DNA of 33,715 nucleotides from Candidatus Moraniibacteriota bacterium (lineage in GTDB: Bacteria; Patescibacteriota; Minisyncoccia; Moranbacterales; GCA-2747515). Where the stretch lies: assembly GCA_023133275.1 (NCBI GenBank), contig JAGLWU010000023.1, forward strand, positions 1 through 33,715. Reading direction: 5' to 3'. The notes beneath the pieces are model-generated. The model was not told where the DNA came from. It saw only the letters and a list, made by a program, of their open reading frames with translations, and made no database searches. This document shows, in pieces, positions 15,640 through 24,243 of this stretch. Position 1 is the first letter of the stretch. Each line of letters opens with the position of its first letter. The position numbers and the translations under genes are program-made.

Positions 15640-16092
15640 CTAAATTTGCTTAATTTTATTTTTTCTCAACTTTTTTTTATTTTCCCTAAAACCATCCTCA
15701 TCTGAATATTCAAAAAAATTGTCATAATGATCATGTGTATTTTCCCTTTTATTTTCATGTTTTATCGGACACCAAAACTTTTCAGTTCTAGCCGCAACCT
15801 CTACAGAATAAGCTAAACAACCATTCGCATAATCACAATATAAACAATTAGCTTTTTCAATCCAGTTCAAATGACAAATTTTTACCCTTTCCGTATTAAA
15901 AAAATCTTTAAATTTAACAATATCAATACCATAAATCGGAAAACTTACTTTTTGATACACTTCAACAAAAATATGCAATAGAACTACAGGAAAAATCAAA
16001 CTGTAAATAAAAGGCACTGTAATGATAAAACTCAATTTTTTAATATTTATAACATCACCTAAAAAATTTGTTTTATGCTTTTTATCACTCAT
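15640..16092 (-). CDS. Conserved hypothetical membrane protein with Cys cluster
   Basis: 150 residues, no named function. A hydrophobic segment at about residues 20-43 (FIITVPFIYSLIFPVVLLHI) is followed by a cytoplasmic or periplasmic domain. The domain carries Cys in ICHLNWIEKANCLYCDYANG, then GCLAY and FWCPIKHE. This set (C, CxxC, C, C with following His) could bind a metal or form disulfides. The tail is highly charged (RENKKKLRKNKIKQI). I recall similar YCxYANG sequences in uncharacterised proteins of other bacteria. It is immediately upstream of plsC on the same strand, suggesting a shared lipid or envelope role. Confidence 0.55.
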   Translation of the reverse strand: MSDKKHKTNFLGDVINIKKLSFIITVPFIYSLIFPVVLLHIFVEVYQKVSFPIYGIDIVKFKDFFNTERVKICHLNWIEKANCLYCDYANGCLAYSVEVAARTEKFWCPIKHENKRENTHDHYDNFFEYSDEDGFRENKKKLRKNKIKQI

Positions 16093-16193
16093 CTTTTAAA
16101 AAATTAACAATAAATCTTGAAATATAATCTTAACACAGACTTAAATGTTTGTCAATAATGTTTTAAACTAATTTCCTATTTATTTCAATAATC

Positions 16194-18599
16194 CTAATTT
16201 AACTTTTTAAACGACCAAACTAACATCGGTGGCATAATAATCAACGAACCGATAGCCGCGAAAAATAACATAATTACCAACATCCAGCCCAATCTTTGCA
16301 CAGGAATAAAAGAAGAAAATATCAACGGCAGAAAAAATAATTGATTCAAAAACATATCCATCAAAATAATTTTTCCCTGTTTATCAATAGCTACTTTTAA
16401 AGAATTTTTCTCTTTATTAATCAAAGCCTTTTTATATTCTGCTACAAAATAAATCGAAAAGTCTATTGAAGCCGCAATTGCCGTAACGCCAATCATAGCA
16501 GTTGAAATATCTAAAGGAACTTTCAAAAACATCATTACCAACAAAATACATTCTGTCGCGAATAGTAATGGTAATGACATTATTATACCAGATTTTATCG
16601 AAATTGTAAATTGCCTAAATTTATTTTTAACTTTTCGCAAAGAAATAAAAATCCAAAAAACGCAAATCGCAATCACGACTGCCTGACTTGTAACCACATT
16701 CCACGTTTTTCCCTGAATAACATAATCATCCACTCGGTGATAAAGTGCCGCGTCTCCAAAAAATAAAATTTCGTCAATTTCGTCAAACTGTTCACTTGTT
16801 TTTAAAATATCTTCAAAAATTTTTCCCCACTCCTTGCTGTTCCCCTCCGCCGTTGTAACTGTAAAACGATAATTTTCATTATTGTAAAATTGATCAATTA
16901 TTTTTTTATCTAAATTATTTTCTAAGTTGTTAAAAATATATTTCAATTCTCTATCATTATTTACAAAATTATCTCCTGTTAAATTTGCTGTTTGCTCGAC
17001 TGTATTTAAAATACTATTCACACTTCGTACACCTTCAATTTTTTCAATTTTTTTGGAGAACTTCCAAGTCTCTTTTGTGAAATCTGAATTTTCGAAAACT
17101 TTAATATTTTTATTTTTCGCAGTAACAATAAATTCAAAATTAGTAAAACCTAAATTTTCTTCTTCACTCAAATAATCATTTGACCGATCAATAATTGTTC
17201 CTTGTAAATATTCTAAAGCATTACTTCCCACAATTAATTTATCTTGCTTAAATCCTAAATAAACAAATCCGCCCAAAATAATTAAAATTGAAACAATAAA
17301 AATTTTTCCCACCCAATGAAAAACCAACCAATAATTTATTTTATTTAAAAATGAAAGTAGGAAAGATTTTTTTGGTTTTCCGATTTCTTGCACTTCCTTT
17401 TTCAAATTATTTTTCGGACGATAAAAAATAGAATGCAAAGCTGGCACTAAAATAGTCGAAAGTAAAACTAAATTCACTACACCTAATGCCGAAAGAATTC
17501 CCAACTCTTGAATAGCTTTTACATTAAAATTTAACAAAGTAATAAATCCGGTGAACGCAATAAAAGCTGTAATCATAATTGACTCCAAAACTTCCCGCCG
17601 TACCAATCGCCACTTTTTATCCACACCGATCACTGGACAATTTTCATCCACTTCATTAAAGGATTCAAACATGTGAAGTGCAAAACTCACGCCCTGAACA
17701 ACGCAATTCGTATACGCCATTAGAACAAAAACCCGCTCTTTAATATCAAAAATCTCAAAATCAAAAGGCAATAAACTCAACAAGCCAATCTCGCCCCGCA
17801 CCCAAAAAACGGAAAGACCAATCACAAAAGTACTCGCAATAAATGATTGCAAAAAAGATCGTGTAAACCAAAGGAAAATCAAAAACGAAAAAAACACGCC
17901 AATTGAAATTCCTAAAATAACATCAGCATTCAAAGCACCATCCATCAACCCACGCCCCTGAATCCAACCCGCCACAAGAATATTTTCATTTTTAGGTTCA
18001 ATGTCTTTTTTGATAAACCACTCCCATTCCGCCACATCTCGCTCTTCTAAAGTTTCAACAGTATTGCGAAAAACTTCAATTTCGTCATAGCCCTGATTTG
18101 GATAAACGATAAAATTAACGTGCTGAAAATCTTCATCGACAAAAAATTTAGCTAAACTTTTTTGCTTGGCAATTTCACTTTTCCATTTTTCTATGTCAAA
18201 ATAATAATCTTGATCTTGCAATAAAATATTTTCCGTGTCCGTAAAATTAATTGGGTAAATATTATTTTGATAATTTGTAAAACTATTTAAATTATTTAAT
18301 CCAACAACTGTAGCATCTTTTAATTTTTGAGTTAAATATTTTTGATAATTTTTTATTTTTAGAATATCTGTTTTGGATTGAATTCCGTCTGGAAAACGTA
18401 GAATAATTATAAAAGCCTCAGTTCCCTGAAATTTTTTCTGTGCTTTTTTATTCATTAAATAATAGGGATCTTGTTTGTTCTGAATGGCGTCTTCCATCAC
18501 TCCGCCTCTTTTGGTTTTCAGATTGCCAAAAAGCATCACAACTGTTATTGCGATAAATAAAAATGCAACAGAGATATTTTTGAATGTCTGTTTTTTCAT
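16194..18599 (-). CDS. MMPL/RND-family membrane exporter
   Basis: 801 residues with the RND architecture: one helix (about 8-26, ISVAFLFIAITVVMLFGNL), a large extracytoplasmic loop (about 30-225), five helices (about 226-395), a linker, then a second helix-loop-five-helix half. The final helices include GWMLVIMLFFAAIGSLIIMP. Conserved features include the region GVTAIAASIDFSIYF in the second half. Single-chain exporters of this size without an outer-membrane partner belong to the MMPL/HpnN group, which moves lipids such as mycolate precursors or hopanoids. It reads toward the Cys-rich protein and PlsC genes after a gap of about 100 bases. Lipid export is the best inference; drug export cannot be excluded. 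Confidence 0.85.
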   Translation of the reverse strand: MKKQTFKNISVAFLFIAITVVMLFGNLKTKRGGVMEDAIQNKQDPYYLMNKKAQKKFQGTEAFIIILRFPDGIQSKTDILKIKNYQKYLTQKLKDATVVGLNNLNSFTNYQNNIYPINFTDTENILLQDQDYYFDIEKWKSEIAKQKSLAKFFVDEDFQHVNFIVYPNQGYDEIEVFRNTVETLEERDVAEWEWFIKKDIEPKNENILVAGWIQGRGLMDGALNADVILGISIGVFFSFLIFLWFTRSFLQSFIASTFVIGLSVFWVRGEIGLLSLLPFDFEIFDIKERVFVLMAYTNCVVQGVSFALHMFESFNEVDENCPVIGVDKKWRLVRREVLESIMITAFIAFTGFITLLNFNVKAIQELGILSALGVVNLVLLSTILVPALHSIFYRPKNNLKKEVQEIGKPKKSFLLSFLNKINYWLVFHWVGKIFIVSILIILGGFVYLGFKQDKLIVGSNALEYLQGTIIDRSNDYLSEEENLGFTNFEFIVTAKNKNIKVFENSDFTKETWKFSKKIEKIEGVRSVNSILNTVEQTANLTGDNFVNNDRELKYIFNNLENNLDKKIIDQFYNNENYRFTVTTAEGNSKEWGKIFEDILKTSEQFDEIDEILFFGDAALYHRVDDYVIQGKTWNVVTSQAVVIAICVFWIFISLRKVKNKFRQFTISIKSGIIMSLPLLFATECILLVMMFLKVPLDISTAMIGVTAIAASIDFSIYFVAEYKKALINKEKNSLKVAIDKQGKIILMDMFLNQLFFLPLIFSSFIPVQRLGWMLVIMLFFAAIGSLIIMPPMLVWSFKKLN

Positions 18600-18700
18600 T
18601 TTGTCTTTTTAATTTCTGAAAATATGAAAATTTTTAGAAATATTTAATTTTTAATATAGTTTGATACTACCTGATTTTTTGTAAAATTAAAAGTTTTTTA

Positions 18701-19297
18701 TTATTTAGACAAATTATCCAAAAACCATTGCTTAAATAAATTATTTTTCTTAAAATAAAAAACGTCATTATTACCAACTCTATCCGCATAAACTGGCATT
18801 GACCCTATTTTACTATTAGATATTCTATATCCATTTTCAACTAAAAAACTACTTAGATTTTTAAAAAGTTGTTGTTTTATTTTTGGTTGCATTCTCAATC
18901 TTTTACTCGGAATAAGACCTTTGATTTCTGGCAAGCTTATTGAAAAATCTTTATCAAAAAAACTATCAATCAACGCTGATATTTTCTCTGATAAACTACC
19001 TATTTGTGCTCTTACTTTTTCTAATTCATCTTGATCTTCTCCTCCTTTAACTTCAGACTCTTCATTCTCTCCCCTAAATTCTGGATCTGTCCACTCTCTT
19101 GAGCCACCACTACTTTTAGTACCCTCAAATTCTGGATCTGTCCAAGATCTACTAGCTTCTGCTTTTTCAGGTTTTAATCCAATACGAGCACCCACAGCCA
19201 TTGCTCCAAATTTTCTAAGCTCTCTCAAAAAACTTCTTCTATCCATTTTATCACCTTTATCATTAGGATGATGCTTTTCTATTTTTGGTTTTTCCAT
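18701..19297 (-). CDS. Tat-signal-like exported protein with WTDPEF repeats
   Basis: Unrecognised, 198 residues. MDRRSFLRELRKFGAMAVG fits a twin-arginine signal (RRSFLR), although the following hydrophobic stretch is short and weak. Two near-identical peptides, SRSWTDPEFEG and SREWTDPEFRG (about residues 50-76), precede a Glu/Asp-rich coiled stretch (about 80-115) and a C-terminal domain ending FKQWFLDNLSK. The start may be the internal Met18 (19246), because AGGTGAT, complementary to the 16S tail, precedes it. The longer reading gives a hydrophilic 17-residue extension. It lies between smc and the exporter; the function is unknown. Confidence 0.55.
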   Translation of the reverse strand: MEKPKIEKHHPNDKGDKMDRRSFLRELRKFGAMAVGARIGLKPEKAEASRSWTDPEFEGTKSSGGSREWTDPEFRGENEESEVKGGEDQDELEKVRAQIGSLSEKISALIDSFFDKDFSISLPEIKGLIPSKRLRMQPKIKQQLFKNLSSFLVENGYRISNSKIGSMPVYADRVGNNDVFYFKKNNLFKQWFLDNLSK

Positions 19298-19338
19298 ATT
19301 ATTTGTACTTTAAATATACTTACTTTAAATATATTAAA

Positions 19339-21654
19339 TTACTTAATTCTCCCCTCATCCCCAATCTGATCCAACTTCACCGAAAGAACCTGCGAAATAC
19401 CATCATTCCCCATCGTAACACCATACAACACATCAGAATGTCTCATCGTCTCCCGATTATGCGTAATAATAATAAATTGTGTCTTCGCACTCAACTCCGC
19501 AAAAATCTTCGCCAAACGCCGAGAATTTGCCTCATCCAAAGCCGCCTCAACCTCATCAAGAATAATAAAAGGCGGAGGATTAAAAGAAATAATCGCAAAC
19601 AACATTGCAATTGAAGTCAATGACCGCTCACCACCAGAAAGCAAAGAAAGATGCTTAATTTTTTTATTCGGCGGAGTGGCAGAAATCTCAATTCCCAATT
19701 CAGTTTTAACAGATTTTTTCTGAACATTTTCTTCATTAGAATTTTCAGATAATTCTTCATCGTCCATCTCATCATCAAATTTCTGAACATTTTTCTCAAC
19801 ATTAATTTTAGACAATTTTGCATTTCCACCATTGAAAAGAATACGAAAATATTTAGTGAACTCAATATTAATCTCTTTATACGCACCGATAAAAGCACTG
19901 TGAATTTTTTTATCCATTTCCTTAACCACTTCTTTCAACTGATCGATCGCCTTCGCCAAATCTTTCGACTCATCCGTCAAAGTATCAAAACGTTCTTGCA
20001 TTTCCTTGTACTCATCAATCACCATCGGATCAATTCCACCAACATGCTCATACTCCGTTTTCAACTTATTGATTTTCAGTTCCATCTCCTCACGATTAAA
20101 TTCCTGTTCTTCTGCCTGTTCTAAATCCTCCAATTCAATACCTAATTCTTGTCGAATTTCAGAAATCAAATCTTCCTCACGCACATCAATTCTCGCTAAT
20201 TCAATTTTAATTTCATTAAACTTATTTCGCACAACATCTAATTCTTGCTGTTTTGCTCGCACTTCTTTTTCCAATTCAAAAAATTTCATTCGAGCTTCCT
20301 TGTCCGCCGCCATCGCTTTAGCAATCTCAGAATTAATTTCGTTAATTTTTTCTCTAATTTCACCACAAGACTTTTCTTGTTCTAAAACTTCCTTTTCCAA
20401 TTTTAAAATAGACTCTTCATGTTGTTTCACTTTTTCCGCACCTTCAGCATTTTCAACTTCAACTCGTTTCTTCCGTGCGTCTCCCTGCAAAATTTCAATC
20501 GACTGACTGATATCTTTCATTTTTTTCGAAATCGCCTGAATTTCAGAAACTTCCTCCACTAAATCTAAATCGTTAATGACAGAATTTTGATCATCTCGAA
20601 TAATTTTCAATTTATTCTGAACATAAGTCAAATCCACTGGAATAATTTTCACTTTTCGTTCCTGTGCAATTCTCTCTTTGTAAATTTCAATATGCCCTTC
20701 CGCCACCGCTGTCTTTTTTTCCAATTCACGCAAATTTTGATAAAATTCTTTTTTTTGCATTTCGTGATTTTCCGCCTGACTAGCATTTTCCACTTTTTTC
20801 GATTCCGCCACAATCTGCTCATTTAAACCGTCAATAATTCGCTCATGATTTTTCATATTAATTCCGACCTGTTGCTTCTGTTCCTCCAATTTAACTTGCT
20901 CTTGATTAAAAGATTGCCAAAGAAATGAAAAAAAACTTCTCTGCGTATTTTTCAATTCTTCATAAACGCCTTTGCTTTTTTCCGCCTTCTTCGCCTGACG
21001 ACGCAAAGAATTTAAGTGAGGTTTTACTTCTTCAATTAATTCATTCACTCGTTTTAAATTTTCCCGAGTTCGATCTAATTTTTTAAGCGACCGATTTTTT
21101 TTAATCTGAAAATGTTTCACTCCCGCTGCATCCTCAATCATTCCTCTCCGCTCAATCGGAGTTGCATTTAAAATTGCATCCGTCATTCCCTGCCCAACCA
21201 CACAATAACTTTCCTTACCAATTCCCGCTTGTGCCAAAATATCAATAATATCCAAAAGACGTACACGAGAATCATTAATTAAATATTCACTCTCGCCACT
21301 TCGATAAAGTTTTCGAGTAATGATAACTTCATTATATTCCACGGGAATTTTTTTGTCTGCATTATCGAAAAATAGAGAAACTTTTGCCATCGACATTTTT
21401 CCTTTTTTTTCTGAACCAGAAAAAATTACATCTTCGCTTTTTTTTCCTCGCAAATTTTTCATCGACTGTTCTCCCATCACCCAACGCACCGCATCGGAGA
21501 CGTTTGATTTTCCCGATCCGTTTGGTCCGACGATTCCTGTAATTCCGCAACTTGATTTATCTAAAGTTTCACCCACGCAATTTGGTAAAAATTCTAATGT
21601 GATTGGATTTGCGAATGATTTAAACCCGCTGATTTCGATTCTTTTTAAAAACAT
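19339..21654 (-). CDS. smc: Short, apparently hinge-less SMC chromosome-segregation ATPase
   Basis: SMC proteins form ATP-gated rings that organise and segregate chromosomes. The heads are clearly SMC: Walker A GPNGSGKS (43-50), the region SYCVVGQGMTDAIL, signature LLSGGERS (671-678), Walker B FIILDEVEAALDEAN, H-loop His732. The GIDPMVIDEYKEMQERFDTL segment (540-559) equals the conserved GPVN...EEYEE region of full-length SMC. At 771 residues it is about 400 shorter than the usual ~1180. The stretch 185-600 is nearly continuous coiled coil, and no globular hinge (Gly-rich dimerisation domain) is recognisable. No CxxC zinc hook is present, so it is not Rad50-like; RecN is less likely from head sequence. 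An acidic insert (626-645) lies before the signature. No scpA or scpB is in the window. Confidence 0.88.
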   Translation of the reverse strand: MFLKRIEISGFKSFANPITLEFLPNCVGETLDKSSCGITGIVGPNGSGKSNVSDAVRWVMGEQSMKNLRGKKSEDVIFSGSEKKGKMSMAKVSLFFDNADKKIPVEYNEVIITRKLYRSGESEYLINDSRVRLLDIIDILAQAGIGKESYCVVGQGMTDAILNATPIERRGMIEDAAGVKHFQIKKNRSLKKLDRTRENLKRVNELIEEVKPHLNSLRRQAKKAEKSKGVYEELKNTQRSFFSFLWQSFNQEQVKLEEQKQQVGINMKNHERIIDGLNEQIVAESKKVENASQAENHEMQKKEFYQNLRELEKKTAVAEGHIEIYKERIAQERKVKIIPVDLTYVQNKLKIIRDDQNSVINDLDLVEEVSEIQAISKKMKDISQSIEILQGDARKKRVEVENAEGAEKVKQHEESILKLEKEVLEQEKSCGEIREKINEINSEIAKAMAADKEARMKFFELEKEVRAKQQELDVVRNKFNEIKIELARIDVREEDLISEIRQELGIELEDLEQAEEQEFNREEMELKINKLKTEYEHVGGIDPMVIDEYKEMQERFDTLTDESKDLAKAIDQLKEVVKEMDKKIHSAFIGAYKEINIEFTKYFRILFNGGNAKLSKINVEKNVQKFDDEMDDEELSENSNEENVQKKSVKTELGIEISATPPNKKIKHLSLLSGGERSLTSIAMLFAIISFNPPPFIILDEVEAALDEANSRRLAKIFAELSAKTQFIIITHNRETMRHSDVLYGVTMGNDGISQVLSVKLDQIGDEGRIK

Positions 21655-21813
21655 AGTAAAAAAATAAATAAAAATAATCTGAGTTTTCAGATTTTTAAAA
21701 ATAAAGTGTTCATCTTACTTATTGTACAGTATTTTTGGGTTTTGGTAAAAAAATGAAAAAAACTTTTAGTTATGAAGTTATCCAAACATTTAGAGTCAAT
21801 ATTTTTAAGATTT

Positions 21814-22881
21814 TTAAAATGGAGCTTTTTCATCCATCTCAGACTCATCAACTGATTTTATTATTTCATCTAATTCTTTATTGATTTCATTCTTTTCTAG
21901 AAGTATATAAGACTCTAAATGACTTCTCTCTTGATCATCAAAAATATCAAGTTTATCTGTGAAAACTTTTTTATAAAAAGACTTTACATCAGAATCATCT
22001 GAAATCCAACCAACTTGAGAATTTCCAATTATTGCATTTGCTATTTTTTTAGCTTGATCCTTATCAAAAAAATCGAATTCTGACAATCTACTAATAATAT
22101 AATGAGTTGATGAAAAATTTTTACTATTATTTAAATTTTCTATTAATTCATTTTTAATCGCTACCTCTTCCAATTGAATACCAAGATCATGTTGATGAAA
22201 AAATTCAGATAATGAATTATATAAATATATTTTTGATTTCTTGCATTTTTTCCACTCTAAATTCAAAAAAGGGTGTGGCTTTATTTTAGACATCTCACTT
22301 AAAAAATCACCATCTCTAACAACTAAAATAATATCTTCTTCTAAAGGAATTTTTTCCAATAACAATTCCCAATTTATAGCATCTCCATAACTATTATTTT
22401 TTCCTGGCGGATTTCCTAACTGCATTCTTTTTATAGCCTTTTCTAAATAAATATCTGAATTTATAATCCCAATTTCATCAAAAATTTCTTTAATAATCAA
22501 ATCAGCCACCAATTTATTATCATTAATATCTTTTTTTACTTTTTGTATTAAATCTGATTTTAATTTTTCTAAAGCTGTTTTTATCTTTGAAACTTTATTA
22601 TATTCTGAATAATTTTTAAAAATTGCATTTGCACTAAAAATATCTTTGAAAGAATCGTCTTCCTTTACTTTCTTTAAATTATCAAAAGTCTCTTTAAATA
22701 CCTTTTCTCGATTTCGAATAAATTCATTGTAAACTTGTTTAGTTAAATATATTTTTATTTCACCATTTTTAATACTTTCAACTAATTTCTTAAGTTCATC
22801 TAAATCTTTCTGACTTAATCTATAAAAATCGAGAAAGATGTTAGTATCTATAAAAACATGTTTTTGCTTATTTTTTTTCAT
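21814..22881 (-). CDS. PIN-domain putative ribonuclease (DUF4935-like)
   Basis: PIN domains are Mg-dependent RNases of toxins and RNA-processing enzymes. Acidic residues sit as expected: Asp12 in HVFIDTNIFLDFY, Glu53 in YNEFIRNR, Asp167 in YGDAINWELLL, and Asp190/Asp192 in VVRDGDFLSE. The spacing and the GNPPGK...GDAINW block resemble the DUF4935 PIN group. About 150 further residues are helical and unrecognised. The total is 355 residues from the ATG at 22881. An alternative TTG start at 22890 overlaps the murF stop codon. It is wedged between murF and smc, reading the same way, with no antitoxin beside it. A stand-alone or phage-defence-type role is possible; housekeeping RNA processing is an alternative. 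Confidence 0.7.
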   Translation of the reverse strand: MKKNKQKHVFIDTNIFLDFYRLSQKDLDELKKLVESIKNGEIKIYLTKQVYNEFIRNREKVFKETFDNLKKVKEDDSFKDIFSANAIFKNYSEYNKVSKIKTALEKLKSDLIQKVKKDINDNKLVADLIIKEIFDEIGIINSDIYLEKAIKRMQLGNPPGKNNSYGDAINWELLLEKIPLEEDIILVVRDGDFLSEMSKIKPHPFLNLEWKKCKKSKIYLYNSLSEFFHQHDLGIQLEEVAIKNELIENLNNSKNFSSTHYIISRLSEFDFFDKDQAKKIANAIIGNSQVGWISDDSDVKSFYKKVFTDKLDIFDDQERSHLESYILLEKNEINKELDEIIKSVDESEMDEKAPF

Positions 22882-22886
22882 AAAAT

Positions 22887-24206
22887 TCAAGGCATCTTAT
22901 AACTTTTCTCCTTCCAATTAAAATCCTGTCGACAAAGCAACTTTTCAACATTCCCATTGTCTTGAATAATCCTTTCAACAACTTTCTCCATCCTCATCCC
23001 CTGCGAACCCTTAACCAAAATCAAATCACCAGATTTAACAATTTTCCGCAATTCATTCCCCGCTTCCAAAGGACTATCAAAAAACTTAACAATCGTATTA
23101 TTTTCACTTTTTTCAAAAAAATTGCCAGCCTCCATCATTCGCCTGCCCACCAAAAATATAATCTCAATATTATTCTCACTCAATAATTTGACCACCCGCT
23201 TATGATCTCTAGCCTCATCTTTGCCCAACTCCAACATATCACCCAGAACCGCAATTTTCCGCTGATTAGGAATATTCGAAAGAGAATTAATCGCCGCCTC
23301 AGTTGCCTTAGGAGAAGAATTGTACGTATCATCAATCACCATACTAGAATTAATTCCTTCCAATGAATTCATCCTCCCCACTGGCGGGTGAAAAGAATTA
23401 ACCTGTTCTGCCAAATCAACCATATTTATTTTCAAAACATTTCCCACAGCAATCGCTACTAAAACAGCATAAATATGATAATCTGCCAAAACATGTTTAA
23501 GTCTAATTGGAATACTTTTGCCCTCATAATTAAGTTTAAAAGAAAGACCCTGAAATTTATTATTTTCAAAAATTTGAGAAATATCTGAAGCGTACAAATC
23601 CGCCTCATCAGAATATCCGTAAGTCATCACCCCTCCATTAGTTCGACTAGCCATTTTTTTAACTCGTGGATCATCTTCATTTAAAATTGCAAAACCGCCG
23701 TTAGAACTTTTTTTTAATTTTTCCACAATTTTTCCTTTTTCTTTGGCAATCTGATCAATGTTTTTAAAAAATTCTTGATGAACATTAGTAATATGATTCA
23801 CCACAGCAATATCAATTTTAACAATAGAAAGTAAGTAATTCATATCATCTGGACGATCAATACCTAATTCCAAAACTAACATTTTTGGATATTTAATTAC
23901 ACCCAATAAAGTTTTTAACCACATTTTAGAAATTTGAAAAAAATCAGAAAGTGAACTTGCTCCACATTCAGCACCGATAATAGTCAAAGGCACACCAATT
24001 TCATTATTAAAATTTTTCTTTGCCGTCCATGTTCGATATTCAGTTTTAACCAAATGATAAATTGCTTCTTTCGTTGTTGTTTTTCCGATTGACCCTGTAA
24101 CTGCAATCACAAAAGGCTCATGACGCCACAAAATAGTTTTTGCCATAAATTTAAGAAAGCATTCTAAAAACATCATTTTAATCGTTTTGCCTGATTTAAT
24201 TTTCAT
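22887..24206 (-). CDS. murF: UDP-N-acetylmuramoyl-tripeptide--D-alanyl-D-alanine ligase
   Basis: MurF adds D-Ala-D-Ala to the UDP-MurNAc tripeptide, the last cytosolic step of the peptidoglycan precursor. 439 residues, a normal length. It has the Mur-ligase P-loop AVTGSIGKTTTKEAI (35-49), the central-domain motif ELGIDRPDDMNYL, and the NEDDP and YGYSDEADLYA segments. The C-terminal domain begins with VIDDTYNSSPKATEAAI and AVLGDMLELG. It follows ftsI in the usual dcw order. It ends in TGA overlapping a possible TTG start of the PIN gene. ATG start, no SD. Confidence 0.94.
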   Translation of the reverse strand: MKIKSGKTIKMMFLECFLKFMAKTILWRHEPFVIAVTGSIGKTTTKEAIYHLVKTEYRTWTAKKNFNNEIGVPLTIIGAECGASSLSDFFQISKMWLKTLLGVIKYPKMLVLELGIDRPDDMNYLLSIVKIDIAVVNHITNVHQEFFKNIDQIAKEKGKIVEKLKKSSNGGFAILNEDDPRVKKMASRTNGGVMTYGYSDEADLYASDISQIFENNKFQGLSFKLNYEGKSIPIRLKHVLADYHIYAVLVAIAVGNVLKINMVDLAEQVNSFHPPVGRMNSLEGINSSMVIDDTYNSSPKATEAAINSLSNIPNQRKIAVLGDMLELGKDEARDHKRVVKLLSENNIEIIFLVGRRMMEAGNFFEKSENNTIVKFFDSPLEAGNELRKIVKSGDLILVKGSQGMRMEKVVERIIQDNGNVEKLLCRQDFNWKEKSYKMP

Positions 24207-24243
24207 AATTTTTAATTTTAATTAACTTTTCTATAAAATTATA

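Noticed and set aside
20006-20506. 166-residue plus-strand ORF rich in Ser
   Set aside because: Antisense to the smc coiled-coil region; Ser/Asn/Phe-rich product is the usual complement of Glu/Lys/Leu codons.
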